Positions 34,825-43,655 are shown, counted from the stretch's first letter. The stretch: 64,000 nucleotides of DNA from Desulfitobacterium metallireducens DSM 15288 (GCF_000231405.2 NZ_CP007032.1:620001-684000); one strand, 5' to 3'. Notes: generated by a model not told the origin, from the letters alone. A program made the numbers and translations.

Positions 34825-35598
34825 TTAAATGACGCCTTCTTTTTTGAGAATTTCTAAAGCTTGAGTTGCAACGCTCTCGGGATCACCTTCAACACGAACC
34901 CGTTTTCTCTCTACGACAGCTCCCAAGATACTCTTTCTGACGACCTTGGGTTGAACATCTGGGGCTTGAATACCGAGTTGTTGAAAATTCGCTTCTTTTA
35001 CCGGCTTTTTGGCTGCGGCTAAGATTTGTTTCAGGCTGGGAATTCTTGGCTGATTCACATCCGGTAAAACGGTAACGAGAGCAGGGAGGTTTACTTCAAC
35101 AACTTCAATTCCTTCATCCAACTTACGCTCGGCTACGAGGACATTGCCATTAACTTCAACCTTATTTACAAAAGTAATCACAGGAATTCCTAACAATTGG
35201 GCCAAACGAATTCCGACTTGCTGCGAATATCCGTCGCTTGATCCTTCACCGCATACGATCAGGTCATATGGATTGATTTGATTGACAGCAGCTGCCAGTA
35301 CTTTAGCAGTTACATATGTATCAGCTTGAGCCATAGCAGGATCGTTAACAAACATAACCTCTGCAGGTCCTCTCGATAAAACATCCTTTAGGGAAGTTTT
35401 GGCATCTGGAGTTCCAGCAGTTAAAGCGATAACCTCGCCGCCTGCTGCTTCGACAAGCTGAACCCCGCATTCAATCGCATTCCGGTCATATTCACTGATT
35501 TTACTTTTGGCCCTCTCAGAGATTAAAGCACGAGATTTTGGATCTATCTTTAGGTCAGCTTCATCGAGAACCCATTTATAACAGGCAATTACTTTCAT
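34825..35598 (-). CDS. etfB: Electron transfer flavoprotein beta subunit, operon 2
   Basis: 257 residues. MKVIACYKWVLDEADLKIDPK at the N-terminus, VCGEGSSDGYSQQVG in the nucleotide domain, and VEVNLPALVTVLPDVNQPRIPSLKQIL as the ETF-beta signature. It is about three quarters identical to its operon 1 twin. It is translated from the same kind of GGGG-in-hairpin leader as operon 1 etfB. Confidence 0.92.
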   Translation of the reverse strand: MKVIACYKWVLDEADLKIDPKSRALISERAKSKISEYDRNAIECGVQLVEAAGGEVIALTAGTPDAKTSLKDVLSRGPAEVMFVNDPAMAQADTYVTAKVLAAAVNQINPYDLIVCGEGSSDGYSQQVGIRLAQLLGIPVITFVNKVEVNGNVLVAERKLDEGIEVVEVNLPALVTVLPDVNQPRIPSLKQILAAAKKPVKEANFQQLGIQAPDVQPKVVRKSILGAVVERKRVRVEGDPESVATQALEILKKEGVI

Positions 35599-35608
35599 TC
35601 GTTAGTTT

Positions 35609-35650
35609 CCCCTTTCACGGGGGGTGCAGGCTCATGGTGACCTGTACCCC
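35609..35650 (-). promoter_or_regulatory. Switch-like leader before etfB, operon 2
   Basis: On the minus strand, GGGG-ACAGG can pair with CCTG-ACCCC, or the C-run can pair with the downstream GGGG that serves as the etfB ribosome binding site (loop GTGAAA), followed by AAACTAACGA and the ATG. The sequence differs from the operon 1 leader in the loops and some stem bases, but both alternative pairings are kept. Confidence 0.55.
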
Positions 35651-35714
35651 ATCAGCTTATGACTTTTTTCTGAGATTTTGAAAACATACTTAAATTTCAA
35701 CTTAATCCTAAGAG

Positions 35715-36854
35715 CTAACGGAGAACACTTCCAGCAATGACCATGCGTTGCACCTCCGAGGTTCCTTCATAGATTTCCGTAATTTTAGCATCCCTAAATG
35801 CTCTTTCCACAGGATAATTTTCCGTATACCCATAACCACCGTGAATTTGTATCGCCTTAGTTGCCACTCTACCGGAGGTTTCCGCTGCAAAGAGCTTAGC
35901 CATAGCAGCTTCCTTGCTGTATGGTAGCCCCTGATCCTTGTTCCAGGCTGCTCGATAAACAAGTAACCGAGAAGCATCGATCTCCACAGACATATCGGCA
36001 ATCATCCACTGAATGGCTTGCTGGGCAGAAATGGGCTTGTCAAATTGTACTCGTTCTTTAGAGTATTTTACTGCCGCCTCAAATGCCCCCTGGGCAATCC
36101 CCAATGCTTGAGCGGCAACCCCGATTCTTCCGCCGTCTAACGTTTGCATAGCGATCTTAAATCCCTCACCCGCTTTACCTAAGAGATTTTCTTTGGGAAT
36201 TCGACAATTACTGAAGTACAGGGGGGTGGTGCTGGATGCCTTGATACCCAGTTTATGCTCCTTCTCACCTACGGAAAAACCGGGACTGTCTTTGTCAACA
36301 ATAAAAGCGCTGATTCCTTTTGTGCCCTTGGTTGGGTCGGTCATAGCTGTTACGATATATACATCCGCATAACCGCCATTCGTAATAAAGATTTTTGACC
36401 CGTTCAGTATCCACTCATCACCTTCAAGGACTGCAGTAGTTTTACCAGCAGCAGCGTCTGTACCTGCACCAGGTTCGGTTAGGGCAAATGCCGCTAACAT
36501 TTCACCGGTGACTAGCTTTCGTAGATATTTTTCTTTCTGTTCAGGAGTACCGAATTTGTAGATTGGCCAAGTACCCAGAGAAGTATGGGCTGAGACAATA
36601 ACCCCGACACTAGCATCGACACGAGATAATTCTTCGACCACAATGGCATAACTGATATTATCAGCCCCTGCTCCACCATACTCTTCGGGAAAAGGAACCC
36701 CCAACAAATTCAATTCCGCCATTTTTGGTATTAGATCCTCGGGGAAACGATGAAGTCTGTCATTTTCTGCAGCGACGGGCGCAACTTCCTTTTCGGCAAA
36801 CTCTTTAACCATAGCTTGAATTAATCGTTGCTCTTCAGTAAGTTCGAATTTCAT
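35715..36854 (-). CDS. Acyl-CoA dehydrogenase, operon 2
   Basis: 379 residues, same length as the operon 1 enzyme and more than 80 percent similar by eye. AFALTEPGAGTDAAAGKTTA, FITNGGYADVYIV and EIYEGTSEVQRM are intact, the last containing the catalytic Glu. GGAGGATTA lies upstream of the ATG. Substrate specificity relative to the operon 1 enzyme cannot be read from sequence. Confidence 0.94.
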   Translation of the reverse strand: MKFELTEEQRLIQAMVKEFAEKEVAPVAAENDRLHRFPEDLIPKMAELNLLGVPFPEEYGGAGADNISYAIVVEELSRVDASVGVIVSAHTSLGTWPIYKFGTPEQKEKYLRKLVTGEMLAAFALTEPGAGTDAAAGKTTAVLEGDEWILNGSKIFITNGGYADVYIVTAMTDPTKGTKGISAFIVDKDSPGFSVGEKEHKLGIKASSTTPLYFSNCRIPKENLLGKAGEGFKIAMQTLDGGRIGVAAQALGIAQGAFEAAVKYSKERVQFDKPISAQQAIQWMIADMSVEIDASRLLVYRAAWNKDQGLPYSKEAAMAKLFAAETSGRVATKAIQIHGGYGYTENYPVERAFRDAKITEIYEGTSEVQRMVIAGSVLR

Positions 36855-36911
36855 AAATAATCCTCCTACTATAATTAGATATTCAGATAGGATAGGAATC
36901 TAAGATTGGTT

Positions 36912-38309
36912 CTAAACAAAGTGGAAGATTGAACTTAAACCAATCAAAACAAATACAGTTGCAGATTTAATCAGGGTAATGGCGAAGATATCTTTATAGG
37001 ACTGTTTATGGGTCAGACCGCTAATTGCAAGTAAGGTAATAACCGCGCCGTTGTGAGGCAGGGTATCCATTCCTCCTGAGGCCATAGAAGCAACTCTATG
37101 GAGCAACTGTGGGTTCAAGCCAATTTGATTAGCCCAGGCTAAGTAATCTTTTCCGAACGTTTCTAAGGCAATACTCATACCACCTGAGGCAGATCCAGTA
37201 ACACCCGCTAATACGTTGACCGTAACAGCTTCTGACAACAGCGGGCTGCCACCGCCTTTGATGTTCATCATGGCTTGAGCAATCGTGTGAAAACCCGGTA
37301 AGGTCTTGATCACATTACCAAAGCCTACTTCAGAGGCAGTATTCATAACGGCTAGCAATGAACCGATAGCTCCGGCATTAATCGCTTTGGCAACATTTCC
37401 TTTTATCCGTCCCGGATTGATTAACAGAGCAATGATTACACCGGTTAACAGAGCGATCATTAAAGCCCAGTTATTCATCGTCCCGACGATTCCAGTCTTG
37501 TCCATCTTATAAGGAGCCTGAACGGCCCAAGGGGAAATGTCCCAATAGGGGAAGACAAACTTTTGCAGAATCAAAGTGACGGCCAATACAGTGATCAAGG
37601 GAACAACAGATAAAAGGGGGCTGGGCAAATTTGAATCTTCAACGATCTCCGGCTCTTGAAGAGTGTGGTTACCATACCCTTCTCCATTAGCTTGTGCCTG
37701 GCGCTTCCGCCATTCCAGGTATAACAGCCCGACGGCTAAGACGATAATGGCTCCAAGAGTACCGAATACCGGAGCGGCATAGAGATCTGTATTAAAATAT
37801 TTCATCGGAATTGTATTTTGAATTTGGGGAGTACCGGGTAAGGCATCCATGGTAAAGGTAAAGGCTCCTAACGCTATCGTTCCCGGTAAAAGACGTTTGG
37901 GAATGTTCGCTTCCTTAAATAAAGATGCTCCAAAGGGATAGACCGCAAAGGCTACGACAAACAGGCTTACCCCACCGTAGGTTAGAACAGCACAGGATAA
38001 AACAACGGCCAACATCGCTTGTTTAGCACCCAATCTTTTCACGATGGTCTTAGCAATGGATTTGGCTGCTCCCGATTCTTCCATCGCTTTACCAAATACT
38101 GCCCCTAAAAGAAAGAAGGGGAAATATATTTTGACGTAGTTTGCTAAATTGGGCAAAAATATTTCGGTGTACGTCGGCAGCAGGGCCATTCCTGAGAAAA
38201 CGGCTGCCAATAAGGCAAATACAGGGGCGAAGAATATTACGGAGTAACCTTTGTAAGCGAGAAACATGAGGAGAGCCAAACTAATCAGAATTCCAAGTAC
38301 GCCAAACAT
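36912..38309 (-). CDS. GntP-family permease, operon 2
   Basis: 465 residues, about 12 membrane segments, with the same PGTPQIQNTIPM and ASGGMDTLPHNGAVITLL motifs as the operon 1 permease. It imports or exchanges an organic acid, probably the substrate of the adjacent CoA-transferase. GGAGG is present before the ATG. Confidence 0.85.
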   Translation of the reverse strand: MFGVLGILISLALLMFLAYKGYSVIFFAPVFALLAAVFSGMALLPTYTEIFLPNLANYVKIYFPFFLLGAVFGKAMEESGAAKSIAKTIVKRLGAKQAMLAVVLSCAVLTYGGVSLFVVAFAVYPFGASLFKEANIPKRLLPGTIALGAFTFTMDALPGTPQIQNTIPMKYFNTDLYAAPVFGTLGAIIVLAVGLLYLEWRKRQAQANGEGYGNHTLQEPEIVEDSNLPSPLLSVVPLITVLAVTLILQKFVFPYWDISPWAVQAPYKMDKTGIVGTMNNWALMIALLTGVIIALLINPGRIKGNVAKAINAGAIGSLLAVMNTASEVGFGNVIKTLPGFHTIAQAMMNIKGGGSPLLSEAVTVNVLAGVTGSASGGMSIALETFGKDYLAWANQIGLNPQLLHRVASMASGGMDTLPHNGAVITLLAISGLTHKQSYKDIFAITLIKSATVFVLIGLSSIFHFV

Positions 38310-38329
38310 AGAAAACCTCCTCCAGCTAA

Positions 38330-39892
38330 TTATTTTGCGGCGAGCAGCTGATGCATGTTCATGACTTCAGGACTGAAGATTCTTAAATCCATAACGCGTA
38401 AACTTTGAGATACCCGGGGCTTAAAATCCATCTGGGCTAAAACATCTTTTTCCAGATTGATTCCGGGGGCAATTTCGGTGAGTGTGATGCCTTGAGGTGT
38501 TAGTTCAAAAACTGCACGTTCTGTGATATATAAGACGGGTTGCCGGGTGCTTTGGGCATATTCCCCTGAGAAGGTAATTTGCTCGACTTCTTTGACCAGT
38601 TTCTTAACCTTACCTTCCTGTTCAATTTTAAGCATTCCGCCACTGATCGATGTTTTCAGACCACCGGCGGTAAAAGTACCACAGAAAACGACCTTTTTTG
38701 CGTTTTGGGTGATGTTAATAAACCCGCCGCATCCGGCGATTTTTGGGCCGAATTTACTAACGTTGATATTTCCTCGTTCATCCATTTGGGCTAATCCTAA
38801 AAAGGCTAGATCCAATCCTCCACCATCGTAAAAGTCAAATTGGTAAGGCTGATCCAGGAGGGCTTCTACATTAGTAGATGCTCCAAAGTTTATTCCCCCT
38901 GCAGGTATTCCCCCTACGCCTCCAGCCTCAACAGTTAGGGTCATCTGATCGGCAAAATCTTCTTCATTCGCAACAACGGCCACACCTTCCGGCATTCCAA
39001 TGCCCAGATTCACCACGGCGTTAGGAATGAGTTCCAGAGCAGCGCGTCGGGCTATTATTTTTCGTTCGTCTAAAGGCAGCGGTTTTAAACTCGCCAGCGG
39101 AACTCTAACTTCTCCGCTGAAAGCAGGGTTATAGGGTTCGACAAAGGTTTGCCACTGGACCTCAGGGGATACAACGACAATTGCATCAACCAATATCCCG
39201 GGGACCTTAACCAATTTAGGATCTATACTTCCCGAAGAGACCACGCGCTCAACTTGGGCAATAACAATTCCACCAGAGTTCTTTGCAGCTTGAGCCATGG
39301 AAAGTGTTTCAACCATGACCGCTTCCTTCTCCATACTTAGGTTCCCTTTTTCGTCAGCTGAGGTTGCTCTGATAATGGCTACATCAATGGCTAAACCTTT
39401 GTAGAATAGCATTTCTTCTCCGGCAACGTTGATGACTTCTACTAAGTCTTCCTGAGTTTTGGAATTGAGTTTACCCCCCTGAACTCGAGGATCGACAAAC
39501 GTCTTGAGACCTACCTTGCTGATGGTACCCGGCTTGCCGGCAGCTATATCTCTGACCAGTTGTGCCAACGTACCCTGGGGAAAGTTATAGGCTTCAATTT
39601 TATTTTCAACAGCGAGTTTTACAAGCTTGGGGGCGAGATTCCAGTGACCGCCGATAACCCTGCGCACGAGACCTTCATGACCAAAGTGGCCTGTTCCTTT
39701 ACTCTGTCCGTCACCAATACCCGCACTATAAATTAAGGTCAAATTCTGGGGGTGACCCTCATTTAAAAAATTCTCTTCCAGTTTCGACGTAAGTACTTCG
39801 GCGTGTGCTGCACCCGCGAATCCCGTAACCCCAACAGATACTCCATCACGAATCATTTTTATGGCCTCTGATGCTGTTACAAATTTGGTCAA
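38330..39892 (-). CDS. Acyl-CoA:carboxylate CoA-transferase (fused), operon 2
   Basis: 520 residues, initiated by a TTG (39892) with AAGGGGG nine bases upstream. The catalytic-Glu motif LTVEAGGVGGIPAGG and the N-terminal GVTGFAGAAHAEVL are intact. First gene of operon 2. A GG-N10-GC pair at 39919-39932 upstream is a poor match to sigma-54 consensus outside those bases, so promoter control here may differ from operon 1. Confidence 0.9.
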   Translation of the reverse strand: MTKFVTASEAIKMIRDGVSVGVTGFAGAAHAEVLTSKLEENFLNEGHPQNLTLIYSAGIGDGQSKGTGHFGHEGLVRRVIGGHWNLAPKLVKLAVENKIEAYNFPQGTLAQLVRDIAAGKPGTISKVGLKTFVDPRVQGGKLNSKTQEDLVEVINVAGEEMLFYKGLAIDVAIIRATSADEKGNLSMEKEAVMVETLSMAQAAKNSGGIVIAQVERVVSSGSIDPKLVKVPGILVDAIVVVSPEVQWQTFVEPYNPAFSGEVRVPLASLKPLPLDERKIIARRAALELIPNAVVNLGIGMPEGVAVVANEEDFADQMTLTVEAGGVGGIPAGGINFGASTNVEALLDQPYQFDFYDGGGLDLAFLGLAQMDERGNINVSKFGPKIAGCGGFINITQNAKKVVFCGTFTAGGLKTSISGGMLKIEQEGKVKKLVKEVEQITFSGEYAQSTRQPVLYITERAVFELTPQGITLTEIAPGINLEKDVLAQMDFKPRVSQSLRVMDLRIFSPEVMNMHQLLAAK

Positions 39893-40050
39893 AGATATTC
39901 CCCCTTATCAATAAATTGGCGTTTTTACTACCGAGTTTATAATTCCCAATGAAGGATAAATAATTCTTAAAAAGATTGTTTATCATGGCGATAAATTAGA
40001 GCTTTTTTGGAGAAAATAGATTGTAATTTAATCGCTAAGGAGTGATTTTC

Positions 40051-40269
40051 TTGGATACATCGAATTATGACGCTCAAATCATGGATGAAGAAAAATCGGA
40101 AAATCAAGACCCTCAAAACACTGTAAACCAGGTCGTTAACGCAGCTCCAGAATATACGAAGAATTATGGGCGAACTGTCGGAAATCACCATGACAACCCA
40201 GAGAGTAATCTTCAAAGCAATGCTTACATTGATCACGTTTCTGAACCAGTAAATAACACCTATATATAA
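40051..40269 (+). CDS. Small hydrophilic protein, function unknown
   Basis: 72 residues from TTG 40051, preferred because AAGGAG lies eight bases upstream. Very rich in Asn, Asp, Glu and Gln (DEEKSENQDPQNTVNQVV), no hydrophobic segment, probably disordered. No family recognised. A weak hairpin at 40292-40330 follows. It is divergent from operon 2. Confidence 0.5.
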   Translation: MDTSNYDAQIMDEEKSENQDPQNTVNQVVNAAPEYTKNYGRTVGNHHDNPESNLQSNAYIDHVSEPVNNTYI

Positions 40270-40291
40270 GAAGAATGTAAAGAAGAAAAAA

Positions 40292-40330
40292 AGAAACTCC
40301 TATATCCAAATCATGGACATAGGAGTTTCT
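40292..40330. terminator. Hairpin after the small hydrophilic gene
   Basis: AGAAACTCCTATATCC pairs with GGACATAGGAGTTTCT (one internal mismatch); no clear T-run. Confidence 0.5.
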
Positions 40331-40489
40331 AGTTATAAATTGAGGGGAATTGATCTTGAGATGAATAAATAGCGTTGTATTTTTAAAAGTTGCTGGTATT
40401 ATAAGAATAGGTCTTAAGGGTTTGTTTTATCAGAGCCTTGTTATTGGCTCTATTTATTTTGCATTTTTTCGTAGAAAGCGATTGAGTTA

Positions 40490-41632
40490 ATGAAACAACA
40501 TATCGAAGAAATAGATGTTCTAAGGGTTATCGGTTTTATATTTGTGGTATCTCAACATGTTTTTGGCGGGTTCGCTTGGCGGGAAGGAGCAAGCTTTGCA
40601 GATTCGCTTGTCTTAAGTTTCCTTTATGTATTAGCTAAGCCCGCGGTGCCGATTTTTGTAACGATTGGCGCAATGATGATGATTTATACTCATACTGAAC
40701 CCAGCAATTGGGCGAGATTCTATAAGAAACGACTCATATATACCGTTATCCCTTATGTGATTTGGACAATCTTAAATATTTGGGATGCCAAGCATTATGG
40801 AACGGCTTCTTATAGCCATTTACTTGGACAGCTTGCAGCGGGAACCGGACGATATCACTTATGGTACATGTCGATGATGATTAGGATCTATCTTTATTTC
40901 CCATTTATTTTAATCCTAACGAAAGCACTCTCACGGCGAGGTCTGGTTTTTAAAGCAAATTTCCTTCTCTTTTTTGGCTTATTTTACGTGTTTCTTTTGG
41001 AACATAATAACGTTACGAACTGGGTTGGTCAGTTGCTTTTTGCCTATCCCACGGAAAACGAACAGCGATTTCTTGATCGTACACCCCTTCTGTGGTCGAT
41101 ATATATTGTTCTTGGAGTCTACATGATTTCTGGATATTCGCAATTAAAGACGTGGCTCAAGCATTATCGTAAGCTGATATTTACAGCTTATGTCCCTTTA
41201 TTGTTGTATAACTACTATGTTGAAGTCTGTAATAAGATTCCGGGAAAAGCTGTTGATACAGGGTATTTCTACGAACTTTCCTTTGTTTTATTTATGGTCT
41301 TTTCAATCTTTGTTTTCTATGATCTTGCATGTCATATTTCGAGTTGGAAATCAAAATTATATGTTACGCTAAGGGAAATCTCGAACTACTCTTATGCAGC
41401 TTATCTTGCCCATGTTATTGTTCTACAGGCGGTATATAAATACTATACACATTACTTTCCGGTCAATAGTTATTTAGAAGTGGGAATAATTGTCTTCCTT
41501 TTAACGATTTTGTTAACGATTACGTCAATGAGACTTCTCAGTCTTCTGCCCTTTTCAGAGTATCTTTTAGGAACAAAAAAGAAATATCAAATGAAATGGA
41601 TTCGCAAAAAGCAACATTTTTTTCCGGTGTAA
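40490..41632 (+). CDS. Membrane acyltransferase (acyltransferase 3 / OafA-like)
   Basis: 380 residues with about ten transmembrane segments. The N-terminal EEIDVLRVIGFIFVVSQHVF (the R and H of the family's first helix) and a central GTGRYHLWYMSMMIRIYLYFP are typical of acyltransferase 3 proteins, which transfer acetyl or succinyl groups to cell-surface polysaccharide or lipid. No neighbouring polysaccharide genes are seen. A weak ribosome binding site makes the start slightly uncertain. Confidence 0.8.
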   Translation: MKQHIEEIDVLRVIGFIFVVSQHVFGGFAWREGASFADSLVLSFLYVLAKPAVPIFVTIGAMMMIYTHTEPSNWARFYKKRLIYTVIPYVIWTILNIWDAKHYGTASYSHLLGQLAAGTGRYHLWYMSMMIRIYLYFPFILILTKALSRRGLVFKANFLLFFGLFYVFLLEHNNVTNWVGQLLFAYPTENEQRFLDRTPLLWSIYIVLGVYMISGYSQLKTWLKHYRKLIFTAYVPLLLYNYYVEVCNKIPGKAVDTGYFYELSFVLFMVFSIFVFYDLACHISSWKSKLYVTLREISNYSYAAYLAHVIVLQAVYKYYTHYFPVNSYLEVGIIVFLLTILLTITSMRLLSLLPFSEYLLGTKKKYQMKWIRKKQHFFPV

Positions 41633-41653
41633 CCCTAATTCAATAGTGTATTT

Positions 41654-41697
41654 AAAAGCTCCCTGTTTTTCTTTTCATTAAAACAGGGAGCTTTTTT
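41654..41697 (+). terminator. Rho-independent terminator
   Basis: AAAAGCTCCCTGTTTT / AAAACAGGGAGCTTTT with a following T-run; it ends the acyltransferase transcript. Confidence 0.85.
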
Positions 41698-41715
41698 GCC
41701 TATATCGGGGAATTG

Positions 41716-41732
41716 CATTGATAATATCAATG
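41716..41732. promoter_or_regulatory. Palindromic operator candidate
   Basis: CATTGATA-A-TATCAATG, a perfect palindrome around one central base, 28 bases upstream of the -35 box of the next operon. The regulator is unknown. Confidence 0.5.
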
Positions 41733-41759
41733 TAGACATTAAAATATTTAATATTTATA

Positions 41760-41788
41760 TTGACATTATTAACAAATGTAATTATGAT
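41760..41788 (+). promoter_or_regulatory. Sigma-A promoter of the DUF2089/YvlB-like operon
   Basis: Perfect -35 TTGACA (41760-41765), a 17-base spacer and -10 TATGAT (41783-41788). Confidence 0.85.
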
Positions 41789-41838
41789 CTTAATTAAAGA
41801 GACGTTTTAAGCTAATTTGATATCGAGGTGAAAGGACC

Positions 41839-42234
41839 ATGGATTATAAAATGCCGCATCGCTGTCCTGTATGTGATCATGAAATGCGGATTACAAAACT
41901 ATCCTGTACACATTGCCCAACGAAAATTGAAGGAGAATTTAGTACCTGTAAATTTTGCCAGCTTCCCGTGGAACAGTTAATTTTCGTTGAGGCATTTATC
42001 AAATGTCGAGGTAATATTAAAGAAGTGGAAAAAGAGTTGGGTATTTCTTATCCCACAGTACGCAGCCGTTTAGACAGTGTTATTGAATCGTTGGGGTATC
42101 GAGTCGAAGAGAATATTGAACGTCAAGACACACAAGAGGAAACTCAGCGCCGGCAAGAGATTCTTGAAGCACTTGAGCGGGGCGAGATTACAGTACAGGA
42201 AGCAACACGACAAATACGAAAATTGGGCAAGTAA
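41839..42234 (+). CDS. DUF2089 protein (zinc ribbon plus HTH)
   Basis: 131 residues. Two CxxC pairs (CPVCDHEM, CTHC, then CKFC) form an N-terminal zinc ribbon, followed by a helix-turn-helix-like segment (CRGNIKEVEKELGISYPTVRSRLDSVIESLGY) and a charged helical tail with a SHOCT-like ending. It is probably a transcription regulator of its own operon. GAGGTGAAAGGA lies upstream of the ATG. Confidence 0.85.
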   Translation: MDYKMPHRCPVCDHEMRITKLSCTHCPTKIEGEFSTCKFCQLPVEQLIFVEAFIKCRGNIKEVEKELGISYPTVRSRLDSVIESLGYRVEENIERQDTQEETQRRQEILEALERGEITVQEATRQIRKLGK

Positions 42235-42251
42235 AGAAAGGAGCAAGGATA

Positions 42252-42674
42252 ATGGGTGACGAGAAAATGAAGATTCTAGAAATGATTCAGGAAGGAAGAA
42301 TAACTGCAGCAGAAGGAATGGATCTGTTAAAGGCTATTGAGGACGGGGATGGGGATAAAGAACTTTCACAACAGGTTAATTCGTCTATGGATCGTTTCTT
42401 ACATGTTCGTGTTGTCGGAGAAAAGACGTTAAAGGTTAATGTCAATGTGCCGTTTAGCTTGCTGCGCTCTGCTTCCAAACTTATCGTCTATGCGCTAAGT
42501 TTCGTTCCCGAAGATAAACGTTCTGAATTCGAACGTAAGGGTATTGATTTACAAGCCTTAGATGTTGAAGGACTTATTCGTTTAGTCGAAGAAAGCGTGG
42601 ATGGGAAGATCGTTGACGTCGAGACTGCAGATCCGCAAGAGGGAAGAATTAAGGTGGAAGTGTATGTGGAGTAA
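42252..42674 (+). CDS. YvlB-like protein with SHOCT-like N-terminus
   Basis: 140 residues. The N-terminal helix MKILEMIQEGRITAAEGMDLLKAIEDG is the short oligomerisation motif found at the start of YvlB/DUF4097 proteins. The remainder (LHVRVVGEKTLKVNVNVPFSLL) is a beta-rich domain without catalytic motifs. It probably acts in cell-envelope stress like the yvl operon of bacilli; this is inference. It is 17 bases after the DUF2089 gene and overlaps the next gene by 11 bases. Confidence 0.7.
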   Translation: MGDEKMKILEMIQEGRITAAEGMDLLKAIEDGDGDKELSQQVNSSMDRFLHVRVVGEKTLKVNVNVPFSLLRSASKLIVYALSFVPEDKRSEFERKGIDLQALDVEGLIRLVEESVDGKIVDVETADPQEGRIKVEVYVE

Positions 42675-42990
42675 CTCTGCACATTTTCTGACCGTTCGGG
42701 TAAAAGTACAAAGCCGCTGGGGTTTTACCTTCCCGGTATCTTTACGAGTTCTTAATGAATGGTTTGAAGCATTAAGCGATATAGCACGGGTTGGAGAAAC
42801 GGTAATGAAATTTGTTCCCCTTCCTCAGGAAGGCGGGGCTAGAAGAAAGTTGAGCTGGTTTAAAACGCTTCTTCCAAGCAGAATGATTTCCTATACTCAT
42901 ATCCTTATAAAGGATATAAGCAACCATAAGGGATTTGATCTAGTCGATGTGGAAACCGGGGATGTTCAGGTTAAAGTAAGCTTAAGATAG
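42664..42990 (+). CDS. Protein of unknown function in the YvlB-like operon
   Basis: 108 residues from ATG 42664, chosen because it overlaps the previous stop and follows GGTGGAAG; the longer frame upstream lies inside the previous gene. It resembles the C-terminal part of the preceding protein (VRVKVQSRWGFTFPVSLRVLNEW against its VNVPFSLL segment), suggesting an internal duplication. No catalytic motif. Confidence 0.6.
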   Translation: MWSNSAHFLTVRVKVQSRWGFTFPVSLRVLNEWFEALSDIARVGETVMKFVPLPQEGGARRKLSWFKTLLPSRMISYTHILIKDISNHKGFDLVDVETGDVQVKVSLR

Positions 42991-43002
42991 TGAGGGGATA
43001 AC

Positions 43003-43344
43003 ATGAAAAAGTTGGTTTGTCGCGTTTTCATTAACACACTCGCTTTCTTGCTTGCGGCACAATTTTTGCCCATTGCGGCAGCAACGCCCATTCACTTCTT
43101 GGGCGCTGGTATAATTCTTGGACTTGTTAATCTGTTGTTTCGCCCAATTCTTATTCTTTTAGCTATCCCGCTCAACCTCTTAACCCTAGGCGTTTTCACT
43201 CTCATCATTAATACATGGATGATCCAGCTAACCAGCGGGCTTCTTCCCGGGTTTTACGTTCAAGGTTTTGGGGCTGCTTTGCTTACGTCCATCATTGTTT
43301 CCTTAGGGAATTATTTAGGGGATAAAGGGGTAAAAAGCCATTAA
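43003..43344 (+). CDS. YvlD-like membrane protein (phage holin 4 superfamily)
   Basis: 113 residues with four transmembrane segments (LVCRVFINTLAFLLAAQFLP; GAGIILGLVNLLFRPILILLAIPLNLLTLGVFTLIINTW; GFGAALLTSIIVSLGNYLG). The RPILILLAIPLNLLTLG motif is characteristic of PF04020 proteins such as YvlD. Despite the superfamily name it is a chromosomal envelope-stress-type gene, not evidence of a prophage. Last gene of the operon. Confidence 0.85.
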   Translation: MKKLVCRVFINTLAFLLAAQFLPIAAATPIHFLGAGIILGLVNLLFRPILILLAIPLNLLTLGVFTLIINTWMIQLTSGLLPGFYVQGFGAALLTSIIVSLGNYLGDKGVKSH

Positions 43345-43385
43345 AAGTGTATTGATTTTTTTAATTCTTAATGTTATTGTATTAG

Positions 43386-43655
43386 TACACCAATGATGGG
43401 GAAGTAAAACCGGAGAACGACCTTAAAGAGAGCCGAGATGGGTGGAAACTCGGTAGGAACGGATCGGACAAGTGGACCCCTGAGGGCAAAGCGAAAAGGC
43501 TTAATGGCTTGAGTAGCTATTGACGCAAAGCCAGCGTTATAGGGCTAAGGGTGTGATGGCACTCTGCAAGTGAATGCATTTAGATGCATTAATTAAGGTG
43601 GTACCGCAGGTATAATTACGCCTGTCCTTTTATCTAAGGACAGGCGTTTTTTATT
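43386..43655 (+). promoter_or_regulatory. T-box riboswitch, tryptophan specifier
   Basis: A full-length T-box leader. Stem I region with AGAGAGCC and GGGTGGAAACTCGG, a specifier codon TGG at 43473-43475 followed by ACCCCTGAGG, the T-box bulge sequence TGGTACCGC (43599-43607), and a terminator CGCCTGTCC / GGACAGGCG with a T-run (to about 43653). Uncharged tRNA-Trp would favour the antiterminator and switch on the TrpX-like gene. Confidence 0.92.

Noticed and set aside
39919-39932. Sigma-54 promoter for operon 2
   Set aside because: Only the GG and GC pairs match; the surrounding consensus bases are absent, so it was not listed as a promoter.
43003-43344. Prophage holin as sign of a prophage
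   Set aside because: The protein is of the YvlD type in a chromosomal operon and no other phage genes are nearby.
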